Assembly (NCBI GenBank): GCA_031267775.1
Contig: JAIRYL010000190.1
Location: 1 to 7,353, forward strand
Source of the DNA: Tannerellaceae bacterium
GTDB taxonomy: Bacteria; Bacteroidota; Bacteroidia; Bacteroidales; Tannerellaceae
Reading direction: 5' to 3'
Length of the DNA: 7,353 nucleotides
The position numbers and the translations under genes were made by a program. This document shows positions 1 to 5,338 of this stretch, piece by piece (within the stretch, counting starts at the first letter, position 1; each line of letters begins with the position of its first letter). Under the pieces are notes generated by a model. That model was not told where the DNA came from. It did no database searches and was given only the letters and a program-made list of their open reading frames with translations.

Positions 1-574
1 GTTCCGGACAAAGCTTAAAATAAGGAAGATAAATATCGCATCCAACGCCCAGCGTAATCCCATAGTCCATACCTTTTAAAAGGACGGATTCCCCTTTTTT
101 ACGTCCCAGATCAAATGCGCCATAAACGCCGGCAGTAAGATACGGACGGTAATTATTCAAACGAAACGAACTGTATTTTACTTCCAGGGGAAAGGTCAGG
201 TAATTGGAACGGACGGTGGAAGGATGTTCCTCTCCTGATTTGGATTCGCGAAAAACAATTTTTTTATCTCCGAAATGAATACTGGGTATAAAGCGGAGAT
301 TAAAATAAGGATTCATAAACAGATCGCCAATCATTCCTACGCTAAATCCCGGCGAGTAAAACGGAATTTCGGCAAACCATGTTTGGCCGTCCGTCGTAAC
401 CGCGCCCGTATTGGTAAGTATCAAATCTTGCGTATGAAGCCCGACATGAAATCCGAGATGGAATAATTTCATATCGGCGTATGGTTGATTCTTTACTTTT
501 TCAAGCTGCGCCTTAACGCCGCTTGCCAACAGGCAAAGCAGGGATAATGATAATAATAGACGTCTCAATTGCAA
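1..574 (-). CDS. porT: PorT-like outer-membrane beta-barrel protein of the type IX secretion system (C-terminus outside window)
   Basis: Translating the minus strand from 574 gives an uninterrupted frame of about 191 residues to the window edge. It begins with a signal peptide (Arg4-Arg5, a Leu/Ser-rich core, probable cleavage after Val-Lys-Ala at residue 22). The mature part matches my memory of the PorT family closely: segments such as FHLGFHVGLHTQDL, SPGFSVGMIGDL, FNLRFIPSIHFGDKK, YLTFPLEVKY and GCDIYLPYFKLCPE alternate as beta-barrel strands. PorT is an integral outer-membrane protein needed for type IX secretion in Porphyromonas. There is no in-frame ATG: a TGA lies at 601-599, and the only usual start codons before the signal peptide are TTG at 574-572 and TTG at 568-566. 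The ATG at 579-577 is in another frame and hits a stop after four codons. I chose 574. The gene diverges from the ferredoxin gene. Identity is recalled, not searched. Confidence 0.85.
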   Translation of the reverse strand, partial: MQLRRLLLSLSLLCLLASGVKAQLEKVKNQPYADMKLFHLGFHVGLHTQDLILTNTGAVTTDGQTWFAEIPFYSPGFSVGMIGDLFMNPYFNLRFIPSIHFGDKKIVFRESKSGEEHPSTVRSNYLTFPLEVKYSSFRLNNYRPYLTAGVYGAFDLGRKKGESVLLKGMDYGITLGVGCDIYLPYFKLCPE

Positions 575-673
575 GTCATTTTGTGTAATAACGAAGATTC
601 AAACAATTTATTGCAGAAACAGGTTATATGAATAAATTATATGGGATATGTTTTTTAAATACAAAGAAAGCTA

Positions 674-681
674 TATTTTTG
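674..681 (+). promoter_or_regulatory. Bacteroidetes-type -7 promoter box for the ferredoxin gene
   Basis: The sequence TATTTTTG fits the Bacteroidetes sigma-ABfr consensus TAnnTTTG exactly. It lies about 46 bases before the ferredoxin ATG, predicting a leader of roughly 40 bases. The expected -33 TTTG is represented only by a T-run around 651-656. No Shine-Dalgarno sequence precedes the ATG, which is normal in this phylum. Confidence 0.5.
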
Positions 682-727
682 TACTTACTAATAGTTTTTT
701 AATAATTTAATTCAAACGTTTAATAAA

Positions 728-895
728 ATGGCTTACGTAATTAGCGAAGATTGTATTGCATGCGGTACATGTATTGACGAATGTCCGGTTGGGGCGATTT
801 CAGAAGGTGATATATACGCTATAGACCCGGAAACTTGTACGGATTGTGGAACTTGTGCAGAGGCTTGCCCCACAGAAGCGATTCACGAGGGATGA
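728..895 (+). CDS. Small 2[4Fe-4S] ferredoxin
   Basis: This 55-residue frame is too short for many gene finders but is clearly real. It has two complete cluster-binding motifs, C9-x2-C12-x2-C15-x3-C19-P and C37-x2-C40-x2-C43-x3-C47-P, arranged as the pseudo-twofold repeat typical of clostridial-type ferredoxins, with acidic residues between. Family knowledge: such proteins carry low-potential electrons in the cytoplasm for enzymes such as pyruvate:ferredoxin oxidoreductase, fitting an anaerobe. The length is the usual 55-60. The start follows an AT-rich leader with a good -7 box at 674-681. It stands alone, diverging from porT and converging on the DUF3276 gene, so its partner enzyme cannot be read from context. 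Confidence 0.95.
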   Translation: MAYVISEDCIACGTCIDECPVGAISEGDIYAIDPETCTDCGTCAEACPTEAIHEG

Positions 896-1023
896 CAATG
901 ACGACATGACGTATTCTTAAAGAGAGGGGATGCGTCAAAAGAATTTTAAACCTGTTTTATTCGAATACTCTTTCAAGTACTTGATTTCTCCAGCGTTTAA
1001 TTTAACTTTTGATACGGCCCCTT
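896..1023. other. Convergent intergenic region with weak inverted repeats
   Basis: The 128 bases between the 3' ends of the ferredoxin and DUF3276 genes contain no reading frame of note. A perfect 12-base palindrome, TCAAGTACTTGA, lies at 973-984. A looser inverted repeat pairs about 932-951 with about 995-1015, sharing CAAAAG/CTTTTG and TTAAAC/GTTTAA and spanning the palindrome. These could form a bidirectional transcript end, but there is no compact GC stem with a T-tract, so I do not call a terminator. Confidence 0.3.
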
Positions 1024-1407
1024 TCAAAATTCAATTTTCAGTTTGATCTTCCCGTCATCGTCTTTATCTGTCTTCTCTTTAGGCAATATCCTTGGCGTTT
1101 TCCTGCCTTCAGTCCCTTCGGGCGTCAGTTCGTTTTGTTTTCGGATATACCCTATAATGTCCTGCATACCTTCCAGAAATTTGTCGAAATCTTCCTTGTA
1201 AAGAAATATCTTATGTTTCTCGAATGATGAAGGAGAGCCGTCTTTTGGCTGAATTTTCTTGCTTTCCGTTATTGCCAAAAACAAGTCGTCTCTCTGATTC
1301 TTTTTTACGTCCAGGTAATAAATCCGTTTTCCTGCTTTTAAAGATTTTGAATATAGAATCTCCTTATCGCCGCTTTCACCTTGTGTCTTCTTCATTGATT
1401 CTTCCAT
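1024..1407 (-). CDS. DUF3276 / PUR-alpha-like nucleic-acid-binding protein
   Basis: The product is about 127 residues and strongly charged. Its core (KEILYSKSLKAGKRIYYLDVKKN, then DDLFLAITESKK, then FEKHKIFLYKEDFDKFLEGMQDIIGYIRK) is one PUR-repeat unit of beta strands followed by a helix. It matches the DUF3276 family as I recall it, typical of Bacteroidetes and related to the Borrelia PUR-domain DNA/RNA-binding protein. The tail after the domain is a Lys/Asp-rich linker ending in KIKLKIEF. Such proteins bind single-stranded nucleic acid; the target is unknown here. I start at the ATG at 1407 (MEESMKK), where relatives usually start; an in-frame ATG at 1419 adds four residues. It is on the same strand as the MATE gene, but the 92-base gap suggests its own promoter. 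Confidence 0.88.
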   Translation of the reverse strand: MEESMKKTQGESGDKEILYSKSLKAGKRIYYLDVKKNQRDDLFLAITESKKIQPKDGSPSSFEKHKIFLYKEDFDKFLEGMQDIIGYIRKQNELTPEGTEGRKTPRILPKEKTDKDDDGKIKLKIEF

Positions 1408-1455
1408 GATAGCTAACATTTGTTAAACACCCACGCTTTTATCTTAACTTTCCCC

Positions 1456-1463
1456 CAAATATG
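1456..1463 (-). promoter_or_regulatory. Possible -7 box for the DUF3276 gene
   Basis: On the minus strand this reads CATATTTG, one base off TAnnTTTG, about 50 bases before the ATG at 1407. No convincing -33 TTTG sits at the expected 19-21 bases further upstream, so this is tentative. Confidence 0.28.
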
Positions 1464-1487
1464 TGCATTTTTTTTTAAACGTCCACT

Positions 1488-1509
1488 ATAAAAATTAAAA
1501 TATTTTTAT
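1488..1509 (-). terminator. AT-only hairpin just after the MATE stop codon
   Basis: ATAAAAAT (1488-1495) and ATTTTTAT (1502-1509) form a perfect 8-bp stem with a 6-base loop, beginning three bases beyond the MATE stop codon. The stem has no G-C pairs, so it would be a weak terminator; the position is its best support. Confidence 0.25.
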
Positions 1510-1511
1510 GT

Positions 1512-2834
1512 TCAGATACGTTTGTTTTGCCAATTGCCTTTTTTCAGGTATAAAGCGCTGAAAACTAATAAGCCGCCAAAGTAGATTATTTCGGAAGTAA
1601 AGCAGATGTGTACAGGCATTTGGAGATATACGCCGATAATGATAATATAAATTGTATAAAAAATTAAAATAATAGTTTCTATCAAGAGAGCCGAGCGTGT
1701 ATTACCTGTTCCGGACACCCCATTGAACACAATATTACCGGCAGCCGATATCAGCATGGCCCCGGCAATTACATAGACAGACGCTATGGAGCCTGTTATG
1801 AGCGTAGGGTCATTGGTATAAACCGATATGACATACTGGGGGATTAAACAAATAATGATAGAACAAAACGCCATGATGAAGAACGATAAGCGGGCGATTT
1901 TTTTGATAATCGGAATTACCTGGTTAATTTGCCCGGCGCCGATTGCGTTACTCACAAGCGAATTGGTTGTTGTAGCCAGCGAATTGACAGGAATAAACAA
2001 TACGATGTAGATACTGCGGATAATATTAGCGATTGCCAGTTCGCGTTGTCCGATACGTTCTACGGCGATAAAGAACAGCAGGAACGTACTCATGGAGATA
2101 AAGTACTGCATCATGGTGAAAATAGAGATACTTAAAATTCGTTTCAGCAGTTTAAAGTTGAAACCTCCAAATTGGGTAAGCCCATATTTCTGTATGTTTA
2201 CTGTAAAACGTGTATAAATAACGAAAAAGAGGATCGATATCGCTTCTGCGGCAACGGAAGCAATGGCAGCCCCTTCTATTCCCATCTCAGGGAATCCTCC
2301 ATGCCCGAATATGAGCAGGTAATCTAAGATAATATTAGTAATAGCCATCAATATAGCGTTGAATGTAAGTACCTTGGTGCGGGTTATCCCAACAAAAAAC
2401 GCTCTGAACATGACATTCACAAAACAGAAAAAGAAACCGAATACGCGGATATTCAAAAAATCGACCGCCGCATTCATAATGGTATCCGACGATATAAGCA
2501 GATGCATGATATTCGACGAAAAGAAACGGGTTAAGGTAAATAAGATAACGGCCAGGATGATTAGAAAGAATACGCCTTGTATCATCACCGGGCCTACTTG
2601 TTTATACTCCCCCTCGCCATTCCTCCGGGCAATCATAATCTGCGAACCTGTGCTGAAGCCAAAAGCGATGGTGAAACAGCAGATATAAAATAAACCGCCC
2701 AATGCAGAGGCGCCCAATTCCACTTCTCCTACTCTTCCGAGGAAAGCCGTATCTGTTACGTTAATTATGTTTTGCGCCAGCAGACTAAGGAATATAGGAT
2801 AGCTAACATTTCGGATTTGTTTATTGGTATACAT
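1512..2834 (-). CDS. MATE-family multidrug/cation exporter
   Basis: The product of 440 residues is almost entirely hydrophobic, with about 12 predicted membrane segments in two similar halves, the normal size for MATE transporters. Family signatures include the opening NVSYPIFLSLLAQNIINVTDTAFLG, the FGFSTGSQIMIARRNGEG segment, VMFRAFFVGITRTK, GIEGAAIASVAAEAIS at the end of the first half, and NSLVSNAIGAG plus FNGVSGTGNTRSALLIE in the second. MATE proteins expel drugs or other organic compounds across the inner membrane in exchange for Na+ or H+; the substrate cannot be predicted. I start at the ATG at 2834 (MYTNKQIRNVSYP). The in-frame ATG at 2879 would add 15 polar residues but overlaps the hairpin terminator of the preceding panCD transcript, so it is unlikely. 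It lies on the panCD strand but is insulated from it by that terminator. Confidence 0.93.
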   Translation of the reverse strand: MYTNKQIRNVSYPIFLSLLAQNIINVTDTAFLGRVGEVELGASALGGLFYICCFTIAFGFSTGSQIMIARRNGEGEYKQVGPVMIQGVFFLIILAVILFTLTRFFSSNIMHLLISSDTIMNAAVDFLNIRVFGFFFCFVNVMFRAFFVGITRTKVLTFNAILMAITNIILDYLLIFGHGGFPEMGIEGAAIASVAAEAISILFFVIYTRFTVNIQKYGLTQFGGFNFKLLKRILSISIFTMMQYFISMSTFLLFFIAVERIGQRELAIANIIRSIYIVLFIPVNSLATTTNSLVSNAIGAGQINQVIPIIKKIARLSFFIMAFCSIIICLIPQYVISVYTNDPTLITGSIASVYVIAGAMLISAAGNIVFNGVSGTGNTRSALLIETIILIFYTIYIIIIGVYLQMPVHICFTSEIIYFGGLLVFSALYLKKGNWQNKRI

Positions 2835-2877
2835 ACTTATATTATTAGGTTGAGTTTTTTTAGCTGCGTACTTATGC

Positions 2878-2911
2878 AAAAAGCCCGCTATTTTTAATCG
2901 GCGAGCTTTTT
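2878..2911 (-). terminator. Hairpin terminator after panCD
   Basis: AAAAAGCCCGC (2878-2888) and GCGAGCTTTTT (2901-2911) form an 11-bp stem around a 12-base loop, with one wobble or mismatch position. On the minus strand the stem's 3' arm ends in five Ts, a classic rho-independent form, and it begins 30 bases after the panD stop codon. The A/T-flanked stem is nearly symmetrical and could work on both strands, but only the minus strand has a gene ending here. Confidence 0.75.
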
Positions 2912-2940
2912 ATGTAAAACGTTCATTTATCGCTACCGGT

Positions 2941-3291
2941 TTATATCAGTTTATTGGTCGCTGTATCCGGAAAAATAATGGTCGGTTTAAAAGACCTGGC
3001 TTCTTCAAAACCCATAAAGGCAAACGACATAATAATAATAATATCGCCAGGCTGCACTCTCCTGGCTGCCGCTCCGTTGAGGCAAATAATGCCCGAACCG
3101 CGTTCTCCTTTTATTATATATGTTTCAAATCGTTCTCCATTGTTATTGTTCACAATGGCCACCTTTTCATAAGGAATCATATTAGCGGCATCCAATAAAT
3201 CCTCATCAATCGTAATGCTCCCGATATAATTCAAATTTGCTTCGGTTACGGTGACTCGATGGATTTTTGACTTAATAATTTCGATAAACAT
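2941..3291 (-). CDS. panD: Aspartate 1-decarboxylase (pyruvoyl enzyme)
   Basis: PanD decarboxylates L-aspartate to beta-alanine, one of the two halves joined by PanC. The 116-residue product has the expected small double-psi beta-barrel length and aligns position for position with E. coli PanD at key sites: Lys9, His11, Tyr22, the self-cleavage pair Gly24-Ser25 (in NYIGSITID), Arg54 (substrate carboxylate), Thr57 and Tyr58. The NGAAARRVQPGDIIIIMSFA segment at about residues 72-91 is also typical. Cleavage before Ser25 should produce the pyruvoyl cofactor. The gene begins 10 bases after the panC stop codon, so the two are almost certainly cotranscribed, and the transcript ends at the hairpin at 2878-2911. 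No panB is present in the window. Confidence 0.97.
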   Translation of the reverse strand: MFIEIIKSKIHRVTVTEANLNYIGSITIDEDLLDAANMIPYEKVAIVNNNNGERFETYIIKGERGSGIICLNGAAARRVQPGDIIIIMSFAFMGFEEARSFKPTIIFPDTATNKLI

Positions 3292-3301
3292 TATGATTGT
3301 T

Positions 3302-4156
3302 TTAGGATAATTTATTTTTGTACGTTATATTATCTATTAACCTCACTTCTCCGCAAAAGACGGCGATACAACCTGTCGGATCAGTCGTTTCTTTCCAGTT
3401 TTTAACAGATTGTAAGGTATACCTGTCTACAATGTCAAAATATTCCACCCGAAATACAGGTTCATTATTTAAGGTATTTGCCACATAATCTAGTATCTCT
3501 TGCACATTTTTCCCGGGTACAAAGGTAGTACTTTCTTTCAATGTACGAGCTATCAAAGACGCTTTTTGATGTTGTTCGGGAGTCAGGCGCCTGTTCCGGC
3601 TACTCATCGCAAGCCCGCCGGCTTCGCGTAAGATAGGGCATGAAACAATCTCGACCGGTATATTTAATTCTTTTACCATCGCCCGGATCACAGCTATTTG
3701 CTGGAGATCTTTTTCGCCAAAATAAGCCTTGTCCGGTTCTACAAGATAGAACAGCTTGCTTACTATTTGCGCTACGCCGTTAAAATGTCCCGGCCGGTAT
3801 ACCCCTTCCATAACCTCCGCTACCAGCCCCAGGTTAAATACCCTGACGTCTGGTTCTGGGTACATCTCTTTTTCCGTTGGCGTAAATACATAATCGCATT
3901 CCGCCGTTTCGAGCAGCGCAAAATCATTCTCCGGCGTACGGGGATATGTGGCAAGATCCTGTTTATTATTAAATTGCGTAGGATTCACAAATAGACTGAC
4001 AACGCATATATCATTTTCTTCTACGCAGCGTTTCACCAAACTGATATGGCCATCGTGCAAAGCCCCCATGGTAGGAACCAGTCCGATTGTTTTGTTTTTC
4101 TGTCTTTCTTCGGAAAGGCAATTTCTCAATTCGCAGATACGGGAGATTATTTTCAT
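3302..4156 (-). CDS. panC: Pantothenate synthetase (pantoate--beta-alanine ligase)
   Basis: PanC condenses D-pantoate with beta-alanine using ATP through a pantoyl-adenylate, making vitamin B5 in the cytoplasm. The 284-residue product has normal length and all the family signatures: PTMGALHDGH at 28-37 (the HxGH nucleotidyl-transfer motif, His34 and His37), VSLFVNPTQF at 53-62, RPGHFNGVAQIVSKLF at 121-136 (pantoate/beta-alanine site), YFGEKDLQQ at 145-153 and the KMSKS-like MSSRN at 184-188. The small C-terminal domain is complete, ending near residue 284. The start at 4156 places MKIISRI immediately before the first strand, and a good promoter lies 30 bases upstream. It is the first gene of a panC-panD operon and diverges from the glgA-like gene, with a repeat element in the shared upstream region. 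Confidence 0.97.
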   Translation of the reverse strand: MKIISRICELRNCLSEERQKNKTIGLVPTMGALHDGHISLVKRCVEENDICVVSLFVNPTQFNNKQDLATYPRTPENDFALLETAECDYVFTPTEKEMYPEPDVRVFNLGLVAEVMEGVYRPGHFNGVAQIVSKLFYLVEPDKAYFGEKDLQQIAVIRAMVKELNIPVEIVSCPILREAGGLAMSSRNRRLTPEQHQKASLIARTLKESTTFVPGKNVQEILDYVANTLNNEPVFRVEYFDIVDRYTLQSVKNWKETTDPTGCIAVFCGEVRLIDNITYKNKLS

Positions 4157-4186
4157 TGTAAATCGTATTTAAAAACGAGCACAAAG

Positions 4187-4217
4187 CAAAGAAATAATTA
4201 TCGTTTATGAAAGCAAA
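4187..4217 (-). promoter_or_regulatory. Promoter of panCD
   Basis: On the minus strand a TTTG (4217-4214) is followed by 19 bases and then TTTCTTTG (4194-4187), close to the Bacteroidetes arrangement TTTG, 19-21 bases, TAnnTTTG (one mismatch in the -7 box). Transcription would start near 4180 and give a leader of about 24 bases before the panC ATG. Confidence 0.45.
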
Positions 4218-4265
4218 GAAGGAATTTATTCAAGCTGAAATATGGGGACGTCTTATACCCGGTTG

Positions 4266-4421
4266 GGAGGCGTTTGGAAATAAATCATACCAATTTATGG
4301 CAACTGTTTTTTGCCATACGAAGCCTGAAAGGGCGCGTATACCGGGGTATGTAAGCGCTTTGAGGCTGAAGGATGGCGGAAAACAGGCCGATACAGGGAT
4401 GATTTATTTCCAAACGCCTCC
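4266..4421 (+). repeat. 156-bp MITE-like structured repeat, copy 1
   Basis: The ends are perfect 23-bp inverted repeats (4266-4288 and 4399-4421; outer end GGAGGCGTTTGGAAATAAAT). Inside, further inverted repeats nest: CTGTTTTTTGCCA (4304-4316) pairs with TGGCGGAAAACAG (4374-4386) with two G-U wobbles; AGCCT (4322-4326) pairs with AGGCT (4363-4367) next to AAAG/CTTT and GCGC segments; the apex is an ATACC/GGTAT hairpin. The whole element could therefore fold into one long hairpin. A second copy, about 89% identical over ~144 bases and in reverse orientation, lies at 6750-6905. No transposase is encoded. I infer a non-autonomous mobile element or REP-like repeat. No clear target-site duplication is visible. 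Confidence 0.85.
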
Positions 4422-4469
4422 TTAGGGCTTATTTTGGCATTTTATAACAGTTTTCCCTTAAAAAAGTGT

Positions 4470-4477
4470 TATCTTTG
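4470..4477 (+). promoter_or_regulatory. -7 promoter box for the glgA-like/DUF4270 operon
   Basis: TATCTTTG matches TAnnTTTG exactly and predicts transcription from about 4484, some 20 bases before the ATG at 4505. A -33 TTTG is not evident. The box overlaps the first codons of a longer reading frame opening with GTG at 4466, which argues against that earlier start. The box is about 50 bases from the edge of repeat copy 1. Confidence 0.5.
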
Positions 4478-4504
4478 TACCATCTTAAAAACAATTTTAT
4501 TAGA

Positions 4505-5323
4505 ATGGATGCAAAAAGAATTTTGTTTATCACTCAAGAAATAACCCCTTATCTACCGGAATCAGAAATAGCCATTATAGGCAGGAATTTACCGCAAGGT
4601 ACCCAGGAGTGTGGACGTGAGATCAGAACATTCATGCCTAAATTTGGAAACATCAACGAAAGGCGTAACCAATTGCACGAGGTGATACGTTTGTCTGGAA
4701 TGAATTTGATTATCGATGATACGGATCATCCACTGATAATAAAAGTAGCTTCTATTCAATCTGCCAGGATGCAGGTATATTTTATTGATAATGAAGATTT
4801 TTTTCAGCGAAAATCTCTTGTGTGCGACGTCGGGGGAAAAGAATATGAGGATAACGACGAACGGTCTATCTTTTATGTGCGCGGCGTATTGGAAACGATT
4901 AAAAAACTGCGTTGGATTCCGGATTTAATACATTGCCATGGATGGATGTCGGCATTAACGGCTCTTTATATTAAACGCATGTATGCAGACGATCCCTGTC
5001 TGAAAGATGCAAAAACTGTTTATTCTATATATAATGACGGATTTAACACGCCCTTCCGGAAAGAATTTGCCGGTAAACTGATAATGGACGGCGCTACAGA
5101 GGATGATGTTGCCCTGTTAAAGGATGATACAGGTTTTATTTCCCTGACGAAATTGGCAATCGATTTCTCCGATGGAGTTATACAGGGGAGCGAAGTTGTT
5201 AATCCGGAAATAACTTCTTATATTTCCGGCATGAATGGGAAACCTTTTTTACCCTATCAGTCTCCGGATGATTATATAGATTCTTTTAATAAGTTCTACG
5301 ATATAATATTGGATTCTAATTAA
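4505..5323 (+). CDS. GlgA-like protein: N-terminal glycogen/starch synthase domain only
   Basis: The 272-residue product resembles the N-terminal Rossmann domain of GT5 glycogen synthase: RILFITQEITPYLP (5-18), GREIRTFMPKFGNINERR (37-54), VYFIDNEDFFQRK (91-103), DNDERSIFYVRGVLE (116-130), the PDLIHCHGWMSALTALYIK block (139-157) and SDGVIQGSEVVNPEI (222-236). Full GlgA is about 480 residues; the C-terminal GT-B domain carrying much of the sugar-nucleotide site is absent, and the protein ends cleanly with a stop codon followed 15 bases later by the next gene. The ADP-glucose-binding KTGGL motif, expected around residues 17-22, reads PESEIA. It is therefore probably not a working synthase; a regulatory or carbohydrate-binding role is a guess. 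The ATG at 4505 is preferred to the GTG at 4466, which overlaps the promoter. It is the first gene of an operon with the DUF4270 lipoprotein. Confidence 0.85.
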   Translation: MDAKRILFITQEITPYLPESEIAIIGRNLPQGTQECGREIRTFMPKFGNINERRNQLHEVIRLSGMNLIIDDTDHPLIIKVASIQSARMQVYFIDNEDFFQRKSLVCDVGGKEYEDNDERSIFYVRGVLETIKKLRWIPDLIHCHGWMSALTALYIKRMYADDPCLKDAKTVYSIYNDGFNTPFRKEFAGKLIMDGATEDDVALLKDDTGFISLTKLAIDFSDGVIQGSEVVNPEITSYISGMNGKPFLPYQSPDDYIDSFNKFYDIILDSN

Positions 5324-5338
5324 GAAATACAGTAAGAA

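Larger units (their letters stand above)
4157..4504. other. 348-base gene-free divergent promoter region
   Basis: From left to right this holds the panC leader and promoter (to 4217), about 48 bases of nothing recognisable, repeat copy 1 (4266-4421), and the -7 box and leader of the glgA-like gene (4470-4504). A 72-codon frame (4207-4425) crosses it but is judged a by-product of the repeat. Confidence 0.6.

Noticed and set aside
275..466. A 63-codon plus-strand frame opposite porT
   Set aside because: Low-complexity, Arg/Lys-rich shadow of porT, which has clear family features on the other strand.
1408..2811. A 14-base direct repeat, GATAGCTAACATTT, at 1408-1421 and 2798-2811
   Set aside because: One copy lies inside MATE coding sequence and the other at the DUF3276 start; one such match is near what chance gives in 7 kb of AT-rich DNA.
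2835..2879. Extended MATE start at 2879
   Set aside because: The extension is polar, unlike relatives, and the start codon lies in the stem of the panCD terminator.
4207..4425. A 72-codon plus-strand frame through repeat copy 1, with a peptide similar to one read from copy 2 (shared TKPE-ARIPGYVSA and RLKDGGKQAD segments)
   Set aside because: The similarity follows from the DNA repeat. Over the shared ~43 codons I count about 12 base differences, only 2 of them silent, so there is no sign of selection on the peptide, whereas several differences keep or improve base pairing.
4466..4504. Extended N-terminus of the glgA-like protein from GTG at 4466
   Set aside because: It would begin within the promoter region and overlap the -7 box at 4470-4477, and the added residues precede the family's normal start.
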